DNA of 64,000 bases, taken from assembly GCF_900129455.1 (NCBI RefSeq), contig NZ_FQVU01000001.1, positions 558,001-622,000 of the forward strand, written 5' to 3'. A model generated the notes under the pieces. It saw only the letters and a list, made by a program, of their open reading frames with translations. It was not told the DNA's origin and did no database searches. Each line of letters opens with the position of its first letter. Position 1 is the first letter of the stretch. Origin of the DNA: Jatrophihabitans endophyticus (GTDB taxonomy: Bacteria > Actinomycetota > Actinomycetes > Mycobacteriales > Jatrophihabitantaceae). The position numbers and the translations under genes were made by a program. This document shows, in pieces, positions 48,766 through 57,746 of this stretch.

Positions 48766-48811
48766 TTGACTTCGATCGGGCCGTGGGCAGAGACTCCGTT
48801 TCCAACGTTGT
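48766..48811 (+). promoter_or_regulatory. Promoter and LacI operator of the sugar-utilisation operon
   Basis: -35 TTGACT (48766-48771), 17-bp spacer, -10-like AGAGAC (48789-48794), then the 14-nt site GTTTCCAACGTTGT (48798-48811) with palindromic core CAACGTTG over the expected transcription start. This is a classical repression position. The start codon is 78 bp further on. Confidence 0.6.
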
Positions 48812-48888
48812 ACAGCAGCCGACGACCTCGGTCCCACCCTCGCTCGTCCTGCGAGCGCCATCCCAGCCAGTCAGCCTCGGGAGTCCTC

Positions 48889-50175
48889 ATGGCATCTCAG
48901 CGTCGCGGCCTGATCGCCGCCGCAGTCGCCCTCTCGTCCGCCCTCGTGCTCGCCGCCTGCGGTTCCGGCGACGACGACGGGTCGTCGGGCGGCAAGGTCG
49001 AGCTCAGCTTCTGGAACGGCCTGACCGGGCCGGACCGGCCGGCCGTCACCCACCTCGTCGACCAGTTCAACAAGTCGCAGTCGAAGATCCACATCTCGAT
49101 GTCGGTCATGCCGTGGGACGTCCTCTACCAGAAGCTGCTGCCCGCCTATGGCGCCCACAAGGGCCCCGACATCGTCGGCATGGACAGCAACCAGATCCCG
49201 GTCTATGCGAGCAAGGGCGTGCTGCAGCCGGTCGACCCGCTCTTCGACAAGGGCGTGCAGAAGTCGACGCTGGTCGCGCCCGCGGTCGCCGCCGGGAGGT
49301 ACGACGGCAAGACCTACGGCGTCCCCATCGAGAACACGCCGGTGGTCCTCTACTACAACAAGAAGCTGTTCAAGGCCGCCGGGCTCGACCCGAACTCCCC
49401 GCCCACCACCTGGGCGCAGTGGTCGGCGGACGCCAAGAAGCTGACGATCGGGGGTGGCGGCGGCAAGCCCACGCAGTACGGCATCGCCTTCGGCGTGCAC
49501 GACACGATCGAGGTCATGCCCATCCTGATGTGGCAGGCCGGTGGCGGCATCGTGTCCGACGACGGCAAGTCCGTGCTCCTCGACAACGCCGGCTCCAAGC
49601 AGGCCGTCTCCTACTGGTCGAACCTCATCGCCACCGATCACGTGTCGCCCCTGGGCCTGTCCGGTGCCGACGCCGACAAGCTTTTCCAGGCAGGCAAGGC
49701 GGCGATGCAGGTCAACGGACCGTGGGCCACGACCGGCTACAAGCAGGCCGGCATCGACTACGGGTTGGCCGGCGTCCCCACCGGGCCGAACGGCAAGCAG
49801 ATCACGCTCGGCAACACCACCAGCCTCGCCGCCGGCGCGAGCCTCAGCTCGACCAAGATGCAGGCGCTGGCGACGTTCTACAGCTACTGGATCCGCAAGG
49901 ACTCGCAGACCTACTTCGCCCTGCACACCGGCTTCCCGCCGCTCACGACGACCGTGCCGACGTCGGCGCTGCAGTCGAATCCCGACGTGATCGCGTTCGC
50001 CAAGCAGTCCGCCACCGCCCGCGGGCTCGCGCCGGGACAGCCGAGCTTCGCCTCGATCCAGAACGAGGTCTTCGACCCCACGCTGCAGAAGATCATGAAC
50101 GACCCCGGCAGCGCGGACGGCCAACTCGGCTCGGCGGCGACGCAGGTCAAGAACCTGCTCGCGACCGGCCGCTGA
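48889..50175 (+). CDS. Sugar ABC transporter substrate-binding lipoprotein
   Basis: 428 aa family-1 (CUT1) binding protein. Signal peptide with lipobox LVLAACGS (Cys about 24) anchors it to the membrane outer face. SFWNGLTGPDRPAVTHLVDQFN, YGVPIENTPVVLYYNKKLFKAAG and MQVNGPWATTGYKQAG are typical of oligosaccharide binders. GGGAG precedes ATG 48889; the open frame upstream to 48526 is not coding. First gene of the operon; its partner ATPase is not encoded here, so a shared MsiK-like ATPase elsewhere is expected. Confidence 0.94.
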   Translation: MASQRRGLIAAAVALSSALVLAACGSGDDDGSSGGKVELSFWNGLTGPDRPAVTHLVDQFNKSQSKIHISMSVMPWDVLYQKLLPAYGAHKGPDIVGMDSNQIPVYASKGVLQPVDPLFDKGVQKSTLVAPAVAAGRYDGKTYGVPIENTPVVLYYNKKLFKAAGLDPNSPPTTWAQWSADAKKLTIGGGGGKPTQYGIAFGVHDTIEVMPILMWQAGGGIVSDDGKSVLLDNAGSKQAVSYWSNLIATDHVSPLGLSGADADKLFQAGKAAMQVNGPWATTGYKQAGIDYGLAGVPTGPNGKQITLGNTTSLAAGASLSSTKMQALATFYSYWIRKDSQTYFALHTGFPPLTTTVPTSALQSNPDVIAFAKQSATARGLAPGQPSFASIQNEVFDPTLQKIMNDPGSADGQLGSAATQVKNLLATGR

Positions 50176-50241
50176 GCTGCGCCTGCCGACCCGGGACCGC
50201 TCCCCCGCCCCACCCACCCGCGACGGATCGAGGAGGACGCC

Positions 50242-51189
50242 ATGACCAAGGCGCTGGAGCGTCCGACGACGGTGTCACCGTCGCGTCCGGGCGGTCCGGT
50301 CCGGCGGCGCAGCGGCACCCTGCGCCGCCGGTCCTACCTCCGCGCGTACGCCTTCGTGGCACCCTCAATCGCGATCATGGCCGCCTTCGTGGTGTGGCCG
50401 ATCATCTCGTCGGCGCGGCTGTCGTTCTTCGACAGCTCGCAGTTCGGCCCGTCCACGTTCGTCGGGCTCGACAACTACCGCGCCATGTTCCGCGACCCGA
50501 CGTTCCGTGGCGACCTCGAGCGCACCGTCGTCTACGCCGTCATCGTCACGCCGATCACCATCGGGCTGGCGCTGATGTTCGCGGTGATGCTGCACCGCAG
50601 GCTGCGCGGCCGCGCCTTCTTCCGGGCCGCGATCTTCCTGCCCGCGGTGCTGTCGCTCGGCGTGATGGCGATCGCGTGGAACTTCCTGCTCAACCCCGAC
50701 ATCGGGCTGCTGCCGCACTGGCTCGAACCGCTCGGCATCTCCTTCGGTCACGGCACGGCCGACCCAACGATCGCGTTCGCCTACGTCGCCGTCGTCGGCG
50801 TCTGGAAGAACGTCGGGTTCTACATGGTCATGTACCTCGCCGGCCTGGCGACGATCCCCGCCGAGCTCTACGACGCGGCGGGCGTCGACGGCGCATCGCC
50901 GTTCCAGAAGTTCCGCCATGTCACCTGGCCCCTGCTGGCCAACACGTCGGCGTTCGTGTTCATCATCGCCACGATCGCGTCGCTGCAGGCCTTCGACCAG
51001 GTCTACGTGATGACCCGCGGCGGCCCTTACTTCCAGACCGAGACCCTCGTGTACCTGCTGTACCGCAAGGGGTTCCAGGACTTCCAGTTCGGGTACGCGT
51101 CGGCCGTCGGCTGGGTGCTGATCCTCATCGTGTTCGTCATCAGCATCGTGCAGAACGCCTTCTTCTCGCGCCGGCAGGTGACGTACTGA
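50242..51189 (+). CDS. Sugar ABC transporter permease (MalF-like)
   Basis: 315 aa with six transmembrane segments, starting with AYAFVAPSIAIMAAFVVWPII. The EAA loop is ELYDAAGVDGASPFQKFRHVTWP, the docking site for the ATPase. CUT1-type first permease. ATG 50242 follows GAGGAGG. Stop overlaps the next start by one base (TGATG). Confidence 0.95.
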   Translation: MTKALERPTTVSPSRPGGPVRRRSGTLRRRSYLRAYAFVAPSIAIMAAFVVWPIISSARLSFFDSSQFGPSTFVGLDNYRAMFRDPTFRGDLERTVVYAVIVTPITIGLALMFAVMLHRRLRGRAFFRAAIFLPAVLSLGVMAIAWNFLLNPDIGLLPHWLEPLGISFGHGTADPTIAFAYVAVVGVWKNVGFYMVMYLAGLATIPAELYDAAGVDGASPFQKFRHVTWPLLANTSAFVFIIATIASLQAFDQVYVMTRGGPYFQTETLVYLLYRKGFQDFQFGYASAVGWVLILIVFVISIVQNAFFSRRQVTY

Positions 51190-52061
51190 TGACGCTGACG
51201 ACGAGGCAGCCGACGCCCTCGCGCCGACGCGAACCCCGCACGCCCGGTCGGCTGGTCAAGCGGGCCGCGCTCTACGCCACGCTGTCGGTCGCCGCCTTCC
51301 TCGTGCTGCTGCCGGTGATCTGGATGATCCTGACGTCGTTCAAGCCCGAGGGGACGATCACCAGCCACCCCAGCCAGCTCTTCCCGACGCAGTGGACCTT
51401 CCAGAACTACCGCGACGTGCTCGACGCGATCCCGTTCGCGCGGCAGTTCGGCAACACGCTCGTCTTCGCCGGCACGGTGACCGCGTTCTCGCTGCTGTTC
51501 GACTCGATGACCGCCTACGCCCTGGCGCGGCTGGAGTTCCCCGGCAAGCGCGTGCTCTTCGCGGCGGTGCTGCTCTTCCTCATGCTGCCGATCCAGATCA
51601 CGCTGATCCCGGTCTACCAGCTCGTGGCCAACCTCGACCTCGTCAACACGTTTCCCGGGCTGATCATCCCGCGTGCGACGAACGCGTTCGGCATCTTCTT
51701 CCTGCGCCAGTTCTTCCTCGGCATCCCACGCGACCTCAGCGAGGCCGCGCGCATCGACGGCGCCGGCGAGTTCCGCATCTACTGGACGATCGTCATGCCC
51801 CTCGCCCGGCCGGCGCTGCTCACGCTCGGGCTGTTCCACTTCATGTTCAACTGGAACGACCTGCTGTGGCCGCTGATCATCTCGACGAGCAGCGACATGC
51901 AGACGTTGCCGGCCGGCCTCGCACTCTTCACCGGCGAACACGTCGTCCAGTACGGGCTGCTGATGGCCGGCGCCACCATGGCGATGCTGCCGATGCTGCT
52001 CGCCTTCGTCGTCGTCCAACGCAAGTTCATCCAGGGCATCGCAACGACAGGACTCAAATGA
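51189..52061 (+). CDS. Sugar ABC transporter permease (MalG-like)
   Basis: 290 aa with six transmembrane segments (ATLSVAAFLVLLPVIWMIL first). WTFQNYRDVL after TM1 and the EAA loop DLSEAARIDGAGEFRIYWTIVMP define the MalG branch. Its ATG overlaps the stop of the first permease and its stop overlaps the next start (ATGA), so translation is coupled along the operon. Confidence 0.95.
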   Translation: MTLTTRQPTPSRRREPRTPGRLVKRAALYATLSVAAFLVLLPVIWMILTSFKPEGTITSHPSQLFPTQWTFQNYRDVLDAIPFARQFGNTLVFAGTVTAFSLLFDSMTAYALARLEFPGKRVLFAAVLLFLMLPIQITLIPVYQLVANLDLVNTFPGLIIPRATNAFGIFFLRQFFLGIPRDLSEAARIDGAGEFRIYWTIVMPLARPALLTLGLFHFMFNWNDLLWPLIISTSSDMQTLPAGLALFTGEHVVQYGLLMAGATMAMLPMLLAFVVVQRKFIQGIATTGLK

Positions 52062-53350
52062 CGTCATCCACCCCCACCGCGTTCGCCGACGGCCGGCTGC
52101 ACTTCGCGGTCGGCATCGAGGACACCTTCGTGCCGCACACCCGCCCGGGTCACCGCGCGCTGGACGAGTACGAGCTCACCGGGCACTACGACCGGTGGCG
52201 GCAGGACATCGACCTCGCCGCCGCGAGCGGCGCGACGGCGATCCGCTACGGCGTGCCGTGGTACCGCGTCGAGCCGGCACCGGGTCGTTTCGAGTGGACC
52301 TGGCTCGATCGCGTCGTCGAGCACCTGCTCGAGGTGGGCCTGACCCCCATCGTCGATCTCATGCACTACGGGACGCCACTGTGGCTGGACAACCAGTCGA
52401 TCAATGCGGCCTATCCGCAGCGGGTCGCCGACTACGCCGCCGCCGTGGCCGGTCGCTACGCCGACCTGCTGCACGTCTACACCCCGCTCAACGAGCCGAA
52501 CATCAACGCGGAGTGGTGTGGCGAGACCGGCGCGTGGCCGCCGTACCTCACCGGGGCCGACGGCTGGCTCAAGGTCGCCGTCGCAGTGGCGCACGGCATC
52601 GTGCTCACCCAGCAGGCGGTGCGGGCCGAGCTCGGCGACCGCGCCACCTTCGTGCACGTCGAGGCCGGGCTGCGCTACGACCTCGACGACGGCGCCGGCG
52701 ACACCGCCGCGGACAGCGTGCGCCGTCGCGAGCAGCGTGACCTGCTCATCGAGGATCTCGTCTGCGGGCTCGTGGACGACGCGCACCCGCTGCTCGGCTT
52801 CGTGCTCGCCCACGGCGTCACCGCCGATCGGCTGCAGTGGCATCGCGAGCACGTCGCCCGGCCCGACGTCATGGGCGTCAACTACTACCCCCACCTGTCG
52901 ACCGGTGCCGTCGGCGGCACCGGCTCGCCCGACGTCGACGCCGCGCCGCCACCGCGCGGGCGCAGCGGCGTCGACGGTCTCGACGCCGTGCTGCGCCGCT
53001 TCCACCAGCGCTACGACGCGCCGGTGATGCTGACCGAGACGAGCGCGCGCGCCACCGACGATCAGCTCGGCTGGCTCGACGACTCCGTCGCGCACGTGCT
53101 CGCGATGCGCGAGGGGGGCTTCCCCGTCGTCGGCTACACCTGGTTCCCGCTGTTCGACCTCGTCGACTGGTCCTATCGCACCGGTACCGAACCGGTCGCG
53201 CACTATCTGGAACCACTCGGCGCGATCCGGCTCGTCCCGGGCTCGGCCGGGTCGCCCGCCCGCGAGCTGACGCCCACCTTCGAGCGCTTCCGTGCGCTCG
53301 CCACCGCGCACGGCGCGGGCCGCCCGGGTGACGTGGCGGTGGCGCGATGA
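52058..53350 (+). CDS. Glycoside hydrolase, GH1-like (beta-glucosidase/beta-galactosidase type)
   Basis: 430 aa clan-A TIM-barrel enzyme. Acid/base Glu in PLNEPNINAEW (about E146) and nucleophile Glu in LTETSA (about E327); the latter differs from the usual TENG of GH1, so the family assignment is approximate (GH1 or a near relative). FVPHTRPGHRALDEYELTGHYDRWRQDI fits the variant that shares homology with sugar-nucleotide reductase fusions. No signal peptide: it acts in the cytoplasm on imported oligosaccharide. Confidence 0.8.
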   Translation: MTSSTPTAFADGRLHFAVGIEDTFVPHTRPGHRALDEYELTGHYDRWRQDIDLAAASGATAIRYGVPWYRVEPAPGRFEWTWLDRVVEHLLEVGLTPIVDLMHYGTPLWLDNQSINAAYPQRVADYAAAVAGRYADLLHVYTPLNEPNINAEWCGETGAWPPYLTGADGWLKVAVAVAHGIVLTQQAVRAELGDRATFVHVEAGLRYDLDDGAGDTAADSVRRREQRDLLIEDLVCGLVDDAHPLLGFVLAHGVTADRLQWHREHVARPDVMGVNYYPHLSTGAVGGTGSPDVDAAPPPRGRSGVDGLDAVLRRFHQRYDAPVMLTETSARATDDQLGWLDDSVAHVLAMREGGFPVVGYTWFPLFDLVDWSYRTGTEPVAHYLEPLGAIRLVPGSAGSPARELTPTFERFRALATAHGAGRPGDVAVAR

Positions 53351-54852
53351 GCGACGTGCGGGTGGTGCTCGACAGTCGGTTCACGATCGGCGAGGTCGAC
53401 CGGCGGCTCTTCGGCTCGTTCGTCGAGCACATGGGACGCTGCGTCTACGGCGGCATCTACGAGCCCGGCGATCCACTGGCCGACGAGACCGGCGTGCGCA
53501 AGGACGTCCTCGCTCTCACCGAGGAGCTGGGCGTCACCGCCGTCCGCTACCCCGGCGGCAACTTCGTCTCCAACTACCGGTGGGAGGACGGCGTCGGTCC
53601 GCGCGAACACCGCCCCGTCCGGCGCGACCTCGCCTGGCGCTCGATCGAGACCAACCAGTTCGGCCTCGACGAGTTCGTGGACTGGGCCCGCCGCGCGCAC
53701 GTCGAGCCGATGATGGCGATCAACCTGGGAACGCGCGGCGTGGCCGAGGCACTCGACCTGCTGGAGTACGCCAACTCCGCACCCGGCACGGCGCTCGCCG
53801 ACCTGCGTGTCGCCCACGGTCACCGTGACCCGCACGACGTGCGGCTGTGGTGCCTGGGCAACGAGATGGACGGCCCGTGGCAGATGGGGCACAAGACCGC
53901 CGACGAGTACGGCCGGCTCGCCCAGGAGACCGGTCGTGCGATGAAGCGGCTGGACCCGACCGTCGAGCTCGTCGCGTGCGGCAGCAGCAACGCCGAGATG
54001 CCGACCTTCGGCAGCTGGGAGGCGACCGTGCTGCGGCACTGCTACGACGTCGTCGACTACGTCTCGCTGCATGCGTACTACGAGCCGCACGACGACGACG
54101 TGCGCAGCTTCCTCGCCAGCGGCGCCAGCATGGATCGCTTCATCGACGGTGTGGTGGCCACGGCCGACCACGTGCGGGTGGCGCAGAAGCACAGCAAGCG
54201 CATCAACCTGTCCTTCGACGAGTGGAACGTCTGGTACCAGGGCGACTTCCCGGGGGAGGACGCTCTCGACTGGGAGGTCGCCCCCCGGTTGATCGAGAAC
54301 GCGTTCACGGTGACCGACGCCGTCGTCGTCGGCGGACTGCTGATCTCGCTGCTCAACCACAGCGACCGGGTGAGCATGGCCTGCCAGGCGCAGCTCGTGA
54401 ACATCATCGCGCCGATCCGCGCCGAGTCGGGCAGACCTGCCTGGCGGCAGACCGTCTTCCACCCGTTCGCCGGCACCGCGGCGAACGCGCGCGGCACGGC
54501 GCTGCGTGCCGCCGTGGAGGCGCCGACGACGGTGACCGCCGAGCACGGCACGGTGCCGGTCGTCGATGTCGCCGCCACGACGACCGGTGACGGGCGCAGC
54601 GCCGTCTTCCTCGTGAACCGCCGGCCCGACGAGCCGATCTCCGTCGAGCTGGAGCTGGCCCACCTGGGCGCGATCGCCGCGGCGGAGCACACCGTGATCT
54701 CCGATGCCGATCCGCAGGCCCGCAACACCGTCGACGAACCCGACCGGGTCGTCCCGACGACGCGCGAGGTCACCCGGCTCGACGCCGGGCGCCTGGCGGT
54801 GACACTCCCCCCGGCGTCGTGGAACATGATCACCGTGACTCACGGGAAGTGA
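53347..54852 (+). CDS. Alpha-L-arabinofuranosidase, GH51
   Basis: 501 aa cytoplasmic exo-acting enzyme removing alpha-L-arabinofuranosyl groups. N-terminal GEVDRRLFGSFVEHMGRCVYGGIYEP and YPGGNFVSNYRWEDGVGP are GH51 hallmarks; acid/base Glu in CLGNEMDGPWQ (about E173) and nucleophile Glu in SFDEWNVWY (about E292). A beta-sandwich follows from about 385. ATGA overlap with the preceding glycosidase. It indicates that the imported glycan contains arabinose. Confidence 0.95.
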   Translation: MSDVRVVLDSRFTIGEVDRRLFGSFVEHMGRCVYGGIYEPGDPLADETGVRKDVLALTEELGVTAVRYPGGNFVSNYRWEDGVGPREHRPVRRDLAWRSIETNQFGLDEFVDWARRAHVEPMMAINLGTRGVAEALDLLEYANSAPGTALADLRVAHGHRDPHDVRLWCLGNEMDGPWQMGHKTADEYGRLAQETGRAMKRLDPTVELVACGSSNAEMPTFGSWEATVLRHCYDVVDYVSLHAYYEPHDDDVRSFLASGASMDRFIDGVVATADHVRVAQKHSKRINLSFDEWNVWYQGDFPGEDALDWEVAPRLIENAFTVTDAVVVGGLLISLLNHSDRVSMACQAQLVNIIAPIRAESGRPAWRQTVFHPFAGTAANARGTALRAAVEAPTTVTAEHGTVPVVDVAATTTGDGRSAVFLVNRRPDEPISVELELAHLGAIAAAEHTVISDADPQARNTVDEPDRVVPTTREVTRLDAGRLAVTLPPASWNMITVTHGK

Positions 54853-54853
54853 G

Positions 54854-55912
54854 ATGACCGGCACGCGGACGGCCCCGTCCGAGCACGAGGCCACCCGGGC
54901 CGCGACACAGCTGGCAGACGGTCGCGAGCTCATCTACTTCGGCGCGCGGGCCGCGACCGCGGCGTCGGTGCCCGATCGGCGCACCGACCTGCCGCGCGGC
55001 TCGTCGTCGTCGCAGCTGCGGTGGGATCCGCTCTTCGAGGACATCGCCGTCATCGCCGGGCACCGGCAGTCACGCACCTATCGACCCGCCGGGCCCGACT
55101 GCCCGCTGTGCCCGTCTCGCGAGGGCAGGCTCACCGAGATACCGGCGGGCGACTACGACGTCGCCGTGTTCGAGAACCGCTTCCCGGCCTTCGCGGCCGA
55201 CGCCGGCGGACGCTGCGAGGTCGTGTGCTTCTCCAGCGACCACGAGCGTTCCTTCGCCCTGCTCCCCGCGCCGCACGCCGTCACGGTCGTCGACGCGCTC
55301 GCCGACCGCACCGCCGCACTCGCGACGGCGGGCGCGGAGTACGTGCTGTGCTTCGAGAACCGCGGCGCCGAGATCGGGGTGACGCTGGGGCACCCGCACG
55401 GTCAGATCTACGGCTACCCGTACGTGCCGCCCCGCTTCGCACGCGCCGGCGACGCGGCACATCGCTATCGCGCCCGGACTGCGCGTTGCCTGCAGTGCGA
55501 CCAGCTCGCCGATGAATTGCGCGATACCGAGCGAATCGTCGTCGAGAACGAGCACTGGGTGGCCTACGTGCCGTACGCCGCCCGCTGGCCCTACGAGGTG
55601 CGCACCGTGCCGCGACGGCACGTGCCGGACCTTCCCGCCCTCGACGTCGCCGGACGCCGGGCCCTCGCCGCGATCCACCAGGACGTCCTGCGCCGCTTCG
55701 ACACCCTGTTCGGCGAGCCGGCGCCCTACATCGCGGCGTGGCTGCAGGCACCGACACGTCGGCATCGCGACGACTGGCACCTCGCCGGCGAGGTGTTCAC
55801 GATCCGGCGGGCGGCCGACAAGCTGAAGTACCTGGCCGGGGCCGAATCGGTCGCGGCGACCTGGATCAACGACATCGCGCCCGAGACGGCGGCCGAGCGG
55901 CTGCGTGGCTGA
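54854..55912 (+). CDS. galT: Galactose-1-phosphate uridylyltransferase
   Basis: 352 aa HIT-superfamily enzyme of the Leloir pathway, exchanging UMP between UDP-glucose and galactose-1-phosphate. Active-site H-P-H is in LGHPHGQIYGYP (about 180-182); zinc ligands are likely CPLC (near 83) and CLQC. ATG 54854 follows GGGAAGTGAG, one base after the previous stop. No galK or galE is in the window. Its place at the end of the operon points to galactose in the imported oligosaccharide. Confidence 0.93.
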   Translation: MTGTRTAPSEHEATRAATQLADGRELIYFGARAATAASVPDRRTDLPRGSSSSQLRWDPLFEDIAVIAGHRQSRTYRPAGPDCPLCPSREGRLTEIPAGDYDVAVFENRFPAFAADAGGRCEVVCFSSDHERSFALLPAPHAVTVVDALADRTAALATAGAEYVLCFENRGAEIGVTLGHPHGQIYGYPYVPPRFARAGDAAHRYRARTARCLQCDQLADELRDTERIVVENEHWVAYVPYAARWPYEVRTVPRRHVPDLPALDVAGRRALAAIHQDVLRRFDTLFGEPAPYIAAWLQAPTRRHRDDWHLAGEVFTIRRAADKLKYLAGAESVAATWINDIAPETAAERLRG

Positions 55913-55923
55913 CCCGACGGGTC

Positions 55924-57177
55924 TCAGTCGTCGAGCCCCGCGCGCCGCGACCGCAGGAACTCGCGTTCGACCGCGTTGTCGGTCAGCGCGAGCGCCTCGT
56001 CGTAGGCGAGCCGCGCCTCGGTCCACCGCTGCAGGCGGCTCAGGAAGTCGGCCCGGGCGGCGGCGAGATAGGGGTAGCACGCCAGCTGCGGTTCCGCGGC
56101 GAGCTCGTCGAGGGCACGGAGCCCCGCCGCCGCCCCGGCCGCGAACCCGACGGCCACCGCCCGGTTGAGCGCTACGACCGGGGACGGGTAGCGCTCGAGG
56201 AGCACGTCGTAGAGCCCGATGATCTCGCCCCAGTCTGTCGCCTCCCAGTGCGACGCCTCCGCGTGCACCGCAGCAATCGCCGCCTCGAGCGCGAAGCGGC
56301 CCGGCGGTCGGCGCCGCAGCGCCTCGCGCACCAACTCCACGCCCTCGGCGATCTCGTCGCGGTGCCAGTCCTCGCGCGGCTGGTCGGCCAGCAACCGCAA
56401 CCGTCCGGCGGCGTCCAATCGCGTCGACCGGCGCGCGTCGGTGAGCAGGATCAGCGCGAGCAACCCGGCGACGTCGGCGTCGGCGGGCAGCAGCCGGCGC
56501 AACAGCCGGGCGAGGTCGAGCGCGCGCTCGACGAGCTCGCCGCGGCGCAGCACCTCACCGACCGGAGCGGTGTGGCCGGTGGTGAAGATCAGGTGCACGA
56601 CGCCCAACACCGCCGCCACCCGCGCCGGCAGCTCCGCGGCCGACGGCACCCGGTACGGGATGCCGGCGGCGGCGATCTTCTTCTTGGCCCGCGTGATGCG
56701 CGCGGCCATCGTCGCCTCGCTGACGAGGAAGCCGCGGGCCACCTCGGCCGTCGACAGCCCGCACAGCAGCCGCAGCGTCAACGCGACGCGCGCGTCCGGT
56801 GCCAGCGCCGGGTGGCAGCAGGTCATGATCAGCCGCAGCCGGTCGTCCGGAACCGCGGCGGGGTCCGCCACGGTCGCGGCCACGTCCGTGTCGTCGACGG
56901 CGTCGGTGACGAGCAGCGGCAGGCGGCGGCGCAGCGACGCGTCGCGGCGCAGCACGTCGAGCGCGCGGTTGCGGGCGGTCGTCGTCAACCAGGCGCCCGG
57001 CCGCCGCGGGACGCCCTGCTCCCGCCACGTCCGCAGCGCCCTGGCGTAGGCGTCCTGCACGCACTCCTCGGCGAGGTCGAGATCGCGCGTGACGCGCACC
57101 GTCGCGGCGAGGACGAAGCCCCACTCGCGACGGTGCGCCTCGGCCACCGCCGCGGCCACCTCGGCCGTCGTGGTCAC
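55924..57177 (-). CDS. ECF-type RNA polymerase sigma factor with C-terminal extension (ECF42-like)
   Basis: 417 aa, over twice the size of a normal ECF factor. Region 2 is AEECVQDAYARALRTWREQG and WLTTTARNRALDVLRRD (about 35-75); region 4 is ALTLRLLCGLSTAEVARGFLVSEATMAARITRAKKKI (given as landmark, about 130-165). The rest (about 180-417) is the TPR-like helical domain typical of the ECF42/SigJ-like group. In this group a DGPF (YCII-like) gene is the usual neighbour, as here. GTG 57177 has GGCAGGA upstream. Confidence 0.92.
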   Translation of the reverse strand: MTTTAEVAAAVAEAHRREWGFVLAATVRVTRDLDLAEECVQDAYARALRTWREQGVPRRPGAWLTTTARNRALDVLRRDASLRRRLPLLVTDAVDDTDVAATVADPAAVPDDRLRLIMTCCHPALAPDARVALTLRLLCGLSTAEVARGFLVSEATMAARITRAKKKIAAAGIPYRVPSAAELPARVAAVLGVVHLIFTTGHTAPVGEVLRRGELVERALDLARLLRRLLPADADVAGLLALILLTDARRSTRLDAAGRLRLLADQPREDWHRDEIAEGVELVREALRRRPPGRFALEAAIAAVHAEASHWEATDWGEIIGLYDVLLERYPSPVVALNRAVAVGFAAGAAAGLRALDELAAEPQLACYPYLAAARADFLSRLQRWTEARLAYDEALALTDNAVEREFLRSRRAGLDD

Positions 57178-57199
57178 GTGGACGTCCTGCCTCGTCGGC

Positions 57200-57551
57200 T
57201 CAGTCGCGGTCCGGGAACTCCATGATCGGACGGATCTCGACGCCGCCGTAGGGCGCGGGGACGAGCTTGGCCAGCTCGACCGCGGCGTCGAGGTCCGCGG
57301 CCTCCAGCAGGTAGAAGCCGCCGAGCGCCTCCTTTGGTCTCGACGAACGGGCCGTCGGTCACCGCGAACGCGCCGTCGTCCTGCTTGCGCAGGCAGGTCG
57401 CCGTGCCGGTCGGCTGCAGCGCCTCGCCGGCCACGATCTCGGCCCGGTGCTCGGCGATGAAGGTCCAGTGCTTGTCGTACTCGGCGTTGCGGACCGGATC
57501 GTCCGACCGGTCGTCCTCGGACTCGTAGATCAGCACCAGGTACTTGCCCAT
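57200..57551 (-). pseudogene. DGPF/YCII-related protein gene with a one-base frameshift
   Basis: The start is good (ATG 57551 after AGGGAGAA) and the first about 73 residues match the family (MGKYLVLIYESEDD, TDGPFVETK). At the AAA at 57335-57333 one extra A shifts the frame: removing it restores the family ending ETKEALGGFYLLEAADLD and then VEIRPIMEFPDRD with a stop at 57202-57200 (116 aa, normal length). As written the frame instead runs into an arginine-rich stretch to 57174. A natural mutation, a sequencing error or a slippage site are all possible. The intact protein partners the ECF42-type sigma factor. Confidence 0.8.
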
Positions 57552-57746
57552 CGCGTTCTCCCTGTCTCGGGGCCCGTCCGTCCCGGGCCGTCATTGTCCC
57601 GACGATCGGGCCCGGGCGGAATCGACAGCGGGCGGCGGGCGGGGCGTGGTCGGGCGGCGGCACCACGACGAGCGCGCGTGAGCGCATGGCAGACTCGAAT
57701 TGCCTTCGGGGGCCTGCACACGAGCGATCGCGACGAGGGACGAGGC

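Noticed and set aside
57174-57336. Arginine-rich C-terminus of the DGPF protein as written
   Set aside because: It arises only from the shifted frame; the other frame restores the conserved family ending.
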